From positions 1 through 12,947 of the forward strand of contig CAZWRK010000115.1 in the NCBI GenBank assembly GCA_964635875.1: a stretch of DNA of 12,947 nucleotides. The letters run 5' to 3'. The notes beneath the pieces were generated by a model. The model worked only from the letters and a program-made list of their open reading frames with translations. It searched no databases and had not been told where the DNA came from. A program made the position numbers and the translations under genes. Shown in pieces: positions 6,279 to 12,676 of this stretch. The DNA comes from CAZWRK01 sp964635875 (GTDB taxonomy: Bacteria > Pseudomonadota > Gammaproteobacteria > Burkholderiales > Aquaspirillaceae). How positions within the stretch are numbered: the first letter of the stretch is position 1; each line of letters begins with the position of its first letter.

Positions 6279-7425
6279 GATTTAGACAATTCAAATAATC
6301 AAACTGAGCATAATTTGGAGTTCCTAATCCAGTTAGACCGTTATATTTTATGGTAACTTGACGACCAATCCAATAATCTTTATCCTCTAAAAATTGAACC
6401 GCATCTTCATAACAACCTTTAAAAGTACAATCATATGTACCATGTGTACCTGTCACAGTTAAAACCTTGCCGGTTCCAGCCCAATTTCCTTTTCCCTCAT
6501 TAATATCAATAATAGTTACTTCACAATCATCCTCTGGCTTATGTTTAAGAAGATTCTTACTTCTCTTATGTTCATATCCACCAGTTAAATTTCTTAAAAT
6601 TATACCTTCGTGACCATTATTAATAAGTTCTGAATAATAATTATCTAATTGAGTTTGATTAAACAATACTTCATATTCAACATATTTAATATATGTATCA
6701 TTATCTAAATAATTAGATAAATGAGCGCATATCCAATTAAATCTATTGTTATAAGCTTCTTCTTCTTTAAATGGAATTTTACCAAAACCATATCCATCAT
6801 AGATGTGGTACTGAACAATATCTTCTGATTGTTTAAGTTCTTCTGTACCAATATTTTTGGTCTTACGCACAAGACTCATTAACTCATTTAATTTTTGCCT
6901 AAGTGACTCATTGAATAATTCGCCATCAAGAACCGCATCAGGAAAGGCAGAGAAAAATGGGGCCAGACTTGCTGTAATGTGTGGGATTGTTAGGTACTTT
7001 TCGCCCTTCCTAGTCCAAGCGCCATCCTTAGTAATTATACATCTGGAGCCATTAAGTTTCGTCTGAATTCCCCAATTACCAGAAAAAAGGCCAATTTTAC
7101 TTGGATTGTAATCCTTAAGTTTATGCGCTAACATAGGTTGCACAAATCTTGATTGTCCTAAATCGGTTTCATTTTCAAAATAATCTTCTTTAAGTTTCTT
7201 TTTGTATTTTGCTTCTATTTCTTTTTTACATTGTTCTACATCAGAAGTTTGATTTTTCTTTCCAGTATTCTTACCAAAGACTGTTGTCCAATCAGAATAA
7301 ACTAATGCGCCATCTTTGATACCACTTATCATTCTATATTCATTAAATTTTTGTTCCATATACCAAATACGAACATTTCCAGAAGAGTCTAATGAATATA
7401 GTGTTTTACTTTTAATTGGATACAT
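6271..7425 (-). CDS. ATP-dependent DNA ligase with N-terminal WGR-like domain
   Basis: Seals nicks in replicating or repaired DNA using ATP. The 384-aa protein has a WGR-like N-terminal domain (residues 15-85: VRIWYMEQ, then a GKNTGKKNQT loop and a KKKLKEDYFEN end), common in phage and bacterial ligases. The adenylation domain follows. Motif I is KLNGSR with nucleophile Lys123; motif III contains DGELFN (167-172); motif IV is HEGIILRN (272-279); motif V is LLKHKP (292-297). The OB-fold starts at CEVTIIDINEGKG (301-313). Motif I has Asn where most ligases have Asp (KxDGxR), a variant I believe occurs in other phage ligases. AGG lies seven bases before the ATG at 7425. Confidence 0.95.
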   Translation of the reverse strand: MYPIKSKTLYSLDSSGNVRIWYMEQKFNEYRMISGIKDGALVYSDWTTVFGKNTGKKNQTSDVEQCKKEIEAKYKKKLKEDYFENETDLGQSRFVQPMLAHKLKDYNPSKIGLFSGNWGIQTKLNGSRCIITKDGAWTRKGEKYLTIPHITASLAPFFSAFPDAVLDGELFNESLRQKLNELMSLVRKTKNIGTEELKQSEDIVQYHIYDGYGFGKIPFKEEEAYNNRFNWICAHLSNYLDNDTYIKYVEYEVLFNQTQLDNYYSELINNGHEGIILRNLTGGYEHKRSKNLLKHKPEDDCEVTIIDINEGKGNWAGTGKVLTVTGTHGTYDCTFKGCYEDAVQFLEDKDYWIGRQVTIKYNGLTGLGTPNYAQFDYLNCLNHA

Positions 7426-7433
7426 AAATTAAC

Positions 7434-7721
7434 CTATAAAGAAAAGGTGTAATGTGTCACACCATTATAATTAAATTTGGCCCGCCTTGATAAGGTTGGC
7501 TCATATGGAAAAGTAAGTTCAACTTCTTGACTCTCTTTCATAATAATTATTCGATGAGTTTTTTCCTTGCCTTTTTCAGTGCCCCATCTTTCTAAGACAA
7601 CCACGCTTGTCCCATTACCAAAAACATCAACTTCTAATACTTTACAAAGTGTTTGTGCATTAAAAGTAATTATTTCTCCAACTTTAAATTCAATTGGAAT
7701 ACGACGAATTTGATATTTCAT
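7434..7721 (-). CDS. Hypothetical protein, 95 aa
   Basis: Unrecognised. An ATG at 7721 gives 95 aa. A TTG three codons upstream (7730) is closer to the AGGA at 7735-7738 and cannot be excluded. The N-terminus is strand-like (QIRRIPIEFKVGEIITFN), followed by two more beta regions (TSVVVLERWG, HRIIIMKESQEVELTF), suggesting a small all-beta domain. There are no catalytic motifs. It lies 8 bp upstream of the ligase start and is probably co-transcribed with it. It is the first minus-strand gene after the divergent intergenic region. Confidence 0.6.
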   Translation of the reverse strand: MKYQIRRIPIEFKVGEIITFNAQTLCKVLEVDVFGNGTSVVVLERWGTEKGKEKTHRIIIMKESQEVELTFPYEPTLSRRAKFNYNGVTHYTFSL

Positions 7722-7722
7722 T

Positions 7723-7785
7723 TTATACAATTTATCCTATAAAGTGTGTATAATACATAGAGATGTTAAGTTAATAGGAGAAAAA
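7723..7785 (+). promoter_or_regulatory. Divergent intergenic region with candidate -10 box for HNH-B
   Basis: This 63-bp gap separates the only divergent gene pair in the window. A perfect TATAAT sits at 7749-7754 on the plus strand, followed by 20 bases to a TAGGAG Shine-Dalgarno (7775-7780) and the HNH ATG at 7786. No good -35 hexamer stands at 17 bp, so it may be weak or phage-specific. TTATAC (7723-7728) and GTATAA (7748-7753) form an inverted pair, which could put a -10-like TATTAT on the minus strand as well. Seen directly: the hexamers; promoter activity is inference. Confidence 0.4.
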
Positions 7786-8523
7786 ATGAGTCAGTTAAAT
7801 AGAGATAGAAATAATTGGATTGGTTTTACTATTAATAATATTGAAGTAGTAGATAAAATAAAAGAAGAACCTAAAAAATTTAAAGACAGAACTTACAAAC
7901 AAGATATATTATTAGTAAAATGTAAATTGTGTGATAGAAAATACGAAATTCAAGCTTCACATCTTATTAAGAATAAACCAAAAACCTGTGGTAAATGTGG
8001 AATCCGTAAAAAGAATATTATCGGATTTAAACAGGGAAAACTTTTAATTTTGGAAGAGTTTATAACTAAAAATAAAAACAATAAGAATGAATCAGTTTGG
8101 GTTAAATGTCAATGTGACTGCGGAAATCAATATACAATTTTAAAAAGGTCTTTTTTAGTTAGAAAAATTTCTGATTGTAATAAATGTAGAAAATACGATA
8201 AATACAAATCATGTATAAAAAGTTTAAGTATTTATTTTTCAAAAATAAAATCCAGAGCAATAAAAAATAATATAGATTTTACAATTACTAAAGACTTATT
8301 AAATAATTTAATAACTAAACAGGGGTATAAATGCAAACTTTCAAATAAAATTATAAAATTTGATGATGGTTCTGCTTCTCTTGACCGAATCGACTCTTCT
8401 AAAGGATATATTGATGGTAATGTACAGTGGGTACATAAGATTGTTAATTTTATGAAACAAGAATTATCTCAGGAAATTTTCCTAGATTTTTGTAAGTGTG
8501 TTGCAGAGAATAGTTTAGCTTGA
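7786..8523 (+). CDS. HNH endonuclease with two zinc-ribbon modules, HNH-B
   Basis: Only plus-strand gene, 245 aa. The ATG at 7786 follows TAGGAG by five bases. Residues 44-71 form a zinc ribbon (C46, C49, C68, C71) and 106-134 a second (C108/C110/C112, C131, C134); the latter, WVKCQCDCGNQYTI, is the DNA-binding module common in AP2/HNH homing proteins. A basic helical linker follows. The HNH domain is at 180-240: CKLSN, ASLDRIDS, GYIDGN, VHKIVNFMK. The Asp200/Asn212/His217 region is the predicted metal/catalytic site. It cuts DNA at a target I cannot predict and is likely a free-standing mobile gene inserted in opposite orientation. Its 3' end overlaps the Gp88-family gene by 55 bp, convergent. 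Confidence 0.9.
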   Translation: MSQLNRDRNNWIGFTINNIEVVDKIKEEPKKFKDRTYKQDILLVKCKLCDRKYEIQASHLIKNKPKTCGKCGIRKKNIIGFKQGKLLILEEFITKNKNNKNESVWVKCQCDCGNQYTILKRSFLVRKISDCNKCRKYDKYKSCIKSLSIYFSKIKSRAIKNNIDFTITKDLLNNLITKQGYKCKLSNKIIKFDDGSASLDRIDSSKGYIDGNVQWVHKIVNFMKQELSQEIFLDFCKCVAENSLA

Positions 8524-9206
8524 ATAGAACCTTTTGGTCCCTGAGAATGTAACTGTAATGCAAACGAATTTTTTCCATACGCAGCTAAATAGTCTGTTGT
8601 ATCTATTTTAAGACCTAAATTTTTAGCTTCTTGTTTACTATTTACAACTATAGCTTCTTTTAAATTTTCAGAATTAATTAAAGAGTCGTGAGTTCCACCA
8701 CGAGACATAGTGAACATAAAATTTTTAGGTATACCGACCCGTTCTTTTGCTTTTAAATATAAAGGTACTGCCTTAGTATAAGAATAAAAGTGAATATTTG
8801 GATTTAATTTTGCTACTTCTAACCAAGCTAACAAATAATTTAGAGTCATATAGTCGCCTGAAACATGTACCCTAATAATTTCTGCATTTTTAGGAATGGA
8901 AGAATTAATTAAATCTCTCATTGTTCCGACTATATTTCCACAGTCTTTAATTAATTCAGTATTTTTCTTTCTTGAATTGTACACTCCAGAATAAATAGCT
9001 TCTTGACTAGCTGAGAAACATCTAAATTTCAAATGTGGACCATCTATTAATTTTCTTTTTCCATTAACTACATCAACTTGTGCTCTACAATCTTTAGCAA
9101 ATAAGCACGTGTGTCCACTAAGTAAACTAAACGTGTAAAGTTTCTTTCCTGTTTTTGTTTGTAGTTTTATAAGTTTCGAATTCGCTCGACCAAAGATTAG
9201 ATTCAT
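8469..9206 (-). CDS. Gp88-family protein (mycobacteriophage gene product 88-like)
   Basis: A 245-aa protein matching the Gp88 pattern: RANSKLIKLQTKTG start, YTFSLLSGHTCLFAKDC (24-40) with paired Cys, EIIRVHVSGDYMTLNYLLAW (109-128), HFYSYTK (139-145) and FMFTMSRGGTHDSL (163-176). The family is frequent in phages and mobile elements and has no proven function; conserved Cys and His/Asp could hold a metal. AAGGTG four bases before the ATG at 9206 makes the start secure, even though this places it 80 nt inside the upstream CxxC gene. The usual C-terminal Cys cluster of some family members is absent. The last 18 residues are encoded opposite the HNH gene and may be replaced sequence. Confidence 0.75.
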   Translation of the reverse strand: MNLIFGRANSKLIKLQTKTGKKLYTFSLLSGHTCLFAKDCRAQVDVVNGKRKLIDGPHLKFRCFSASQEAIYSGVYNSRKKNTELIKDCGNIVGTMRDLINSSIPKNAEIIRVHVSGDYMTLNYLLAWLEVAKLNPNIHFYSYTKAVPLYLKAKERVGIPKNFMFTMSRGGTHDSLINSENLKEAIVVNSKQEAKNLGLKIDTTDYLAAYGKNSFALQLHSQGPKGSIQAKLFSATHLQKSRKIS

Positions 9207-9360
9207 CTTTCACCTTATTTTCAATTATATATTTCTGTTTACATTTTTCAGAACAAAAATGTTGCATACTCCATTGAGGATAAACCAACATTATTTTTTT
9301 ACCATATACAGTCTTTTTACATTGAGAACATACATGGATGTCTATAATTTGATAATTCAT
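9127..9360 (-). CDS. CxxC/CxxxC zinc-binding small protein, 77 aa
   Basis: Unrecognised protein with CSQC (11-14) and CSEKC (36-40). This pairing is typical of a TRASH/MYM-like or small treble-clef zinc site. In between are GKKIMLVYPQW and QHF, forming the aromatic core. Strong AAGGA four bases before the ATG at 9360, which overlaps the preceding gene by 4 nt (ATGA). The last 26 codons (Lys/Thr/Asn rich) run within the Gp88-family gene in another frame, an unusually long overlap for this window. Confidence 0.7.
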   Translation of the reverse strand: MNYQIIDIHVCSQCKKTVYGKKIMLVYPQWSMQHFCSEKCKQKYIIENKVKDESNLWSSEFETYKTTNKNRKETLHV

Positions 9361-9608
9361 TCGTTCCTTTCAAAATCTCGTTTTTGTTCTTTAAAATTTA
9401 AATCTGCTTTTTTATTTTTAACTCCACCTATACATCTTGGACAATCACAATGTCTAATAAAACTACTTAATCTATTCTTGAAGAATTTTCCTATGTTAAC
9501 AAGATATTTACCCCAAGCTTGTGTTCTACAATAAAACGCATTATGAGCAGATTCACATTGTTTTTGTCGTTTTTTTGCTATTGCTAGTTCACGTTCAGAT
9601 TTTCTCAT
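9357..9608 (-). CDS. Hypothetical basic protein, 83 aa
   Basis: Unrecognised. AGGTG seven bases before the ATG at 9608 gives a clear start, overlapping the previous gene by 4 nt. Highly basic: the N-terminus is a charged helix (KSERELAIAKKRQKQ), and a CDCPRC motif at 54-59 with two further Cys (18, 27) could bind a metal. No enzyme motif seen. A nucleic-acid contact is plausible from charge alone, nothing more. Confidence 0.65.
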   Translation of the reverse strand: MRKSERELAIAKKRQKQCESAHNAFYCRTQAWGKYLVNIGKFFKNRLSSFIRHCDCPRCIGGVKNKKADLNFKEQKRDFERNE

Positions 9609-9835
9609 ATTATATCACCTTTAGGCCAAACATATTCTAAATCATGAGGTTCGTCCCAATTATATTGTCCATACCAACCCACATCTTTACGAAGCAAATT
9701 ACTACGATGACTAGCATGAAAATCTGGGTCACCAAACCAATTTGGCATAATAATAGTTGGTTCAGTCCAATTAGTCCAAAGTTTCATTGTGTTTTTATAA
9801 CCACGACCAATCCACTCATTGATACAATAATTCAT
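9605..9835 (-). CDS. MSMEG_6728-like protein, C-terminal part only (probable truncated gene)
   Basis: A 76-aa protein from ATG 9835, with GGTG seven bases upstream. Two blocks match what I recall of a roughly 140-aa family (MSMEG_6728 and phage relatives, sometimes labelled as endonuclease V-related): EWIGRGYKNTM (7-17), then PNWFGDPDFHASHRSNLLRK (31-50) with YGQYNW and YVWP to the end. In full members the first block is preceded by about 60-70 residues containing an RLGKQR-type motif. Here a TGA stop stands eight codons before the ATG and that half is absent. Either a mini-version or a gene beheaded when the adjacent DUF1501 gene arrived. His/Arg-rich core could be catalytic; function unproven. 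Confidence 0.6.
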   Translation of the reverse strand: MNYCINEWIGRGYKNTMKLWTNWTEPTIIMPNWFGDPDFHASHRSNLLRKDVGWYGQYNWDEPHDLEYVWPKGDII

Positions 9836-9862
9836 ATACAAACACCAAATTGGTCATCTAAT

Positions 9863-9886
9863 CCAGCAAAATGCCAAAGCAAAATG
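9863..9886. repeat. Two imperfect tandem copies of an 11-13-bp unit in the gap after DUF1501
   Basis: CCAGCAAAATG (9863-9873) is directly followed by CCAAAGCAAAATG (9874-9886). They sit in the 65-bp non-coding gap between the DUF1501 stop and the next gene. There is no hairpin or T-run terminator in this gap. It might be slippage or an insertion scar. Small size makes chance possible. Confidence 0.45.
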
Positions 9887-9900
9887 AATTTATTTTAATG

Positions 9901-11139
9901 TTATACTAAGATATTTTTACTTCCGTCCTCATAAAGATGATGAGGTCTTCTCATATCATCAACGAATACAATGTGTTCTGGAATTTCTAAAAAGTTCATA
10001 ATAGTACGATTTAAATCTGCTGGTGTATAGATTTTATCACGGGGAGCTGAATTATCTCTTTCAACCGAACCAATCTCTCTACCATATTCATATCCACCAC
10101 CAATAAAAACAAGAGGAATAACACTATTCCAATGGTCTCTTCCAGAACTTCCATTTATCTTATATGTACGACCAAACTCTGTGGTAATAACTACTAATGT
10201 GGTTTCCAACAAACCTAATCGTTCTAATTCATCTACTATTGTAGCAATACCATAGTCTAATTCTGGTCCTTGTCGTTTAAAGCCTTCAAGGATATCATTA
10301 TGCATATCCCATCCACCATGGACTACTGAGACAAATCTAGAACCGTTTTGGATTAGTCTACGAGCCATTAACAATGATTTACCAAATCCTGACTTTGTAA
10401 TATTGAATTTAGTTTGTATATCAATTGGTTCTTTAGATAAATCAAAGACTTCGCTAGCTTTACCCACTGCAACATTATAAGCTTCTCTGCGTAAATCTGT
10501 CCAAGCTTTATCCATTGCAGAGTCTTTTCTATCAATCATTTCTACAATCTTCATTCTGTCATCTACTCTATTTTTAGATATACTAAGTTTTAGATTGTTA
10601 ATTCCTTCTTCATCCGCATCAAATCCAGTGTAATTTATACCTAACCATGCCGGACCATCTCTACGAACACCAAAATCAATTTTATTCACTTTAGTATATG
10701 TAGGAATACCAATAGATGTTCTAGTTCCAAAATATTTAGACACTAAAGAACCGTAAGAAGGTTCTTTGAGGGCGCCACCTTCGGCTACACCAGTATGTGT
10801 TTTTGATGTTAATACCCAAGCGGCAGCTGTAGAATGATTAGCGTCTTTATGAGAAAAAGACTTGACGATGTTCATTTTATTAGAGTGTTTAGCTAATTTC
10901 TCAAAAGTGCCGCCAAGATTAAATCCAGCACTAGTTTTAATCACGCCTGTCACAGAGTTGATTTTATCGTCCATATTATCTACAGCATGAGTGAATTCTG
11001 CGTGAGAAATTCCTCCATGAAGATAAATAAGTAAGACAGATTTTTCCTTTGCTTTTCCTTCAGCTAATAAAGAATTATTAAATACTGTTGAGCCTAATAT
11101 TGCGCTTGTACTTAGAAAATTTCTACGGTCTATTTTCAT
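9901..11139 (-). CDS. DUF1501 protein (alkaline phosphatase/sulfatase superfamily) with Tat-like leader
   Basis: A 412-aa full-length DUF1501 protein. I chose ATG 11139 because it directly precedes a twin-arginine-like leader: DRRNFL (4-9), a hydrophobic stretch to about residue 24, then LLAEGKA. Family motifs follow: YLHGGISHAEF (39-49, first metal site), HSTAAAW (102-108, nucleophile region), HGGWDMH (274-280), TTEFGRT (319-325) and GRDHWN (333-338), then VFIGGGYEYG and YTPADLNRT. All expected metal-binding Asp/His/Glu positions look present. Such proteins are abundant in Planctomycetes and some other bacteria, usually exported; the substrate is unknown. In phage-like context this is unexpected. 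It overlaps the preceding gene by 17 nt, so it is co-transcribed with that gene. Confidence 0.9.
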   Translation of the reverse strand: MKIDRRNFLSTSAILGSTVFNNSLLAEGKAKEKSVLLIYLHGGISHAEFTHAVDNMDDKINSVTGVIKTSAGFNLGGTFEKLAKHSNKMNIVKSFSHKDANHSTAAAWVLTSKTHTGVAEGGALKEPSYGSLVSKYFGTRTSIGIPTYTKVNKIDFGVRRDGPAWLGINYTGFDADEEGINNLKLSISKNRVDDRMKIVEMIDRKDSAMDKAWTDLRREAYNVAVGKASEVFDLSKEPIDIQTKFNITKSGFGKSLLMARRLIQNGSRFVSVVHGGWDMHNDILEGFKRQGPELDYGIATIVDELERLGLLETTLVVITTEFGRTYKINGSSGRDHWNSVIPLVFIGGGYEYGREIGSVERDNSAPRDKIYTPADLNRTIMNFLEIPEHIVFVDDMRRPHHLYEDGSKNILV

Positions 11140-11785
11140 CTTCTGGTCTTTCATATTTTTCAGTACTATCAAATAATTGATACTCTTTTTCCCAAGGATA
11201 CCAAATTCTAGGTCTAGAAGGATACTTTGGTAAAAATACTGGAATACCCTTTATATTATTGAATTTTTTAAAGTATTCTCTATATGTTGGTAATTGATAA
11301 AACTCTTCTTGATAAAAGAGTTGAATAAACATTTGTAATTCTTCTGGTTTATTATTTGCTAACCATTTTTCGTATTCATTACCAGCATTATCTTCAGCTT
11401 CATTGCATAATTTTTGATAAGTTGTATAATCAAATTCGATTTGGTTTAAATATGTCTCTGTAGACAATAATGGAAAACTAGCCATTAAAAATGATTCGTC
11501 AGGAAGATATTCTATTTCTCTTCCTCTTTCACCATACAAAAAATATGGATATTTATCATTACGATATTTTAAAACTTTTGAATCTAAACTAGTAATATCG
11601 ATAAATGTAATTCTAGGTTTAAGTTTCTTTTGAATTTCATCAAATCGATTGGTTTTATCATTTGATAATGCTGACCAGTCGTACGTAAAATCTCTCTGAA
11701 TCATTTTTGAATTACGACTATTATCCACAACTATTGTTAGTGGACGAGGTTCAGACATAAATAACATCAGGAGAAGAATATACAT
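11123..11785 (-). CDS. Unknown 220-aa protein upstream of DUF1501
   Basis: Not recognised. The ATG at 11785 has AAGGA eight bases upstream and begins 1 bp after the preceding stop. The N-terminus MYILLLMLFM is a short hydrophobic run with no positive n-region and no clear cleavage site, so export is only possible. Residues 12-18 (EPRPLTI) lead into VVDNSRNS and a charged middle. The second half is rich in Tyr, Phe, Trp, Glu and Pro (LFYQEEFYQLPTYREYF, then PKYPSRPRIWYPWEK), giving an acidic-aromatic protein. It has four Cys or fewer and no known catalytic motif. Its position and 17-nt overlap make it the natural partner or co-cargo of the DUF1501 gene. Confidence 0.65.
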   Translation of the reverse strand: MYILLLMLFMSEPRPLTIVVDNSRNSKMIQRDFTYDWSALSNDKTNRFDEIQKKLKPRITFIDITSLDSKVLKYRNDKYPYFLYGERGREIEYLPDESFLMASFPLLSTETYLNQIEFDYTTYQKLCNEAEDNAGNEYEKWLANNKPEELQMFIQLFYQEEFYQLPTYREYFKKFNNIKGIPVFLPKYPSRPRIWYPWEKEYQLFDSTEKYERPEDENRP

Positions 11786-11786
11786 T

Positions 11787-11990
11787 TTACAGTTCCTTGA
11801 TTTCCTTAGCAAGATTTTGCTTTTCTACATGACGACGAATCCGTTTTGCAACATCATTGTTCTTAGTATGCATCTTTTTTGAGTTATGACTATTGTATGT
11901 TCCTACTAATTTTCTGAGCTTGGGCCAATCGTGGCCTGGACAACAACCAATGTCAGCAAATCTATTAGGAATTATTGCATATGGTTTCAT
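11787..11990 (-). CDS. Basic hypothetical protein with CCPGHD motif, 67 aa
   Basis: Unrecognised small, strongly basic protein. GCCPGHDW at 15-22 gives two Cys and one His, then a Lys/Arg/His-rich C-terminal half (NSKKMHTKNN, AKRIRRHVEK). I recall short bacterial proteins that pair CCPGHD with a basic tail, but cannot name a function. Binding to nucleic acid is plausible from charge. The start at 11990 lies inside the 3' end of the preceding gene (26-nt overlap), with GGTGGA about 11 nt before it. Confidence 0.65.
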   Translation of the reverse strand: MKPYAIIPNRFADIGCCPGHDWPKLRKLVGTYNSHNSKKMHTKNNDVAKRIRRHVEKQNLAKEIKEL

Positions 11991-12168
11991 ATTTTTCTAT
12001 TCCACCCTTGTGGGTAAAATAATATCCGTCTTCACCAACAAATTTAACTGATGTCCAACATTCTAATCTTGACTCATATACATTACCAATTTCAACCTCT
12101 TTTATTACGCCGTTGAATCTTACAAGTTCTCCGGCTTTTAATTCAAGACCATCTGGATGTTTGTTCAT
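11965..12168 (-). CDS. Hypothetical protein, 67 aa, small beta-barrel-like
   Basis: Unrecognised. AGGTGA closely precedes the ATG at 12168. The segment LKAGELVRFNGVIKEVEIGN (10-29) with later SVKFVGEDGYYF suggests an SH3- or KOW-like small barrel, judged from the pattern only. There is one Cys near the middle and one near the end, and no metal site. It overlaps both neighbours by 4 and 26 nt. Confidence 0.62.
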   Translation of the reverse strand: MNKHPDGLELKAGELVRFNGVIKEVEIGNVYESRLECWTSVKFVGEDGYYFTHKGGIEKYETICNNS

Positions 12169-12368
12169 ATTTCACCTGTATAAGTAGCATCACAACCGTT
12201 ACATTTATATTTTAATGGGTTATCTTTTCTTTTCTTAAATACTATAGAACCACAAGATGTACATCTAAAACAAGATGTGGCACCACCAATCTTTATAGTA
12301 AAATTTTCTTTTGTCCAACTACTTAAACATTCTTCATAATAGTCAAGATTATAAACGATATTTTCCAC
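12165..12368 (-). CDS. Zinc-ribbon protein, 67 aa
   Basis: The GTG at 12368 is the start, six bases after GGA and sharing a base with the preceding TAG. Residues 33-62 form a zinc ribbon: CFRCTSC (C33, C36, C39), a beta hairpin with IVFKKRKDN, then YKCNGCDATY (C56, C59). The first 30 residues are acidic and aromatic and have no known motif. Such single ribbons in phage genes often bind nucleic acid or partner with polymerase; this is inference. Confidence 0.75.
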   Translation of the reverse strand: MENIVYNLDYYEECLSSWTKENFTIKIGGATSCFRCTSCGSIVFKKRKDNPLKYKCNGCDATYTGEI

Positions 12369-12676
12369 TATTTATCCAATATTAAAACTTTGTCTGAAAC
12401 ACGATAACACATAATAGCGATTTGTCTATAATGAATTCTAGTAAAAGATGCAATTTTTCTAATTTGTTTCTCATTACAAGCAATTCTTACTGGAATATTT
12501 CTTTCTTCGTACAGTTCACCCTGATGTACCCACTGACCTTTAATCGGTTTAAATATAGAAAGCCCGCCACTTATTGAACGAACATAGCGGTCCCATGACC
12601 GATGGTGTCTAGTCTTAACTGGTTTTTTAGTATCATTATATTGGGTCGGAACTAATATCTCCCATAATTCATTCAT
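12368..12676 (-). CDS. Conserved hypothetical protein, 102 aa
   Basis: Start well supported: AAGGA six bases before the ATG at 12676. The pattern LWEILVPT, RHHRSWDRYVRSISGGLSI, KGQW, ERNIPVRI and IRKIASFTRIHYRQIAIMCYRVSDKV looks like an uncharacterised family I have seen in phages and bacteria, in which the middle RxHxxWDxxVRxISGGLxI block and the end YxQxAxxxYRxSD are fixed. No catalytic role known. It begins within the last codons of the preceding gene (8-nt overlap). Confidence 0.75.
   Translation of the reverse strand: MNELWEILVPTQYNDTKKPVKTRHHRSWDRYVRSISGGLSIFKPIKGQWVHQGELYEERNIPVRIACNEKQIRKIASFTRIHYRQIAIMCYRVSDKVLILDK

Noticed and set aside
8525..8545. Terminator after the plus-strand HNH gene (ACC-TTTT-GGT)
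   Set aside because: The stem is only three or four base pairs, there is no T-run, and it is within Gp88-family coding sequence.
9127..9360. Frameshift joining the CxxC gene and the Gp88-family gene into one protein
   Set aside because: The Gp88-like gene has its own AAGGTG and ATG at the place where the family normally starts, and no slippery sequence was noted.
9644..9898. Plus-strand open frame of 84 codons opposite the MSMEG_6728-like gene
   Set aside because: It is antisense to a gene with family motifs and a ribosome-binding site; its product looks like low-complexity reverse-frame sequence.
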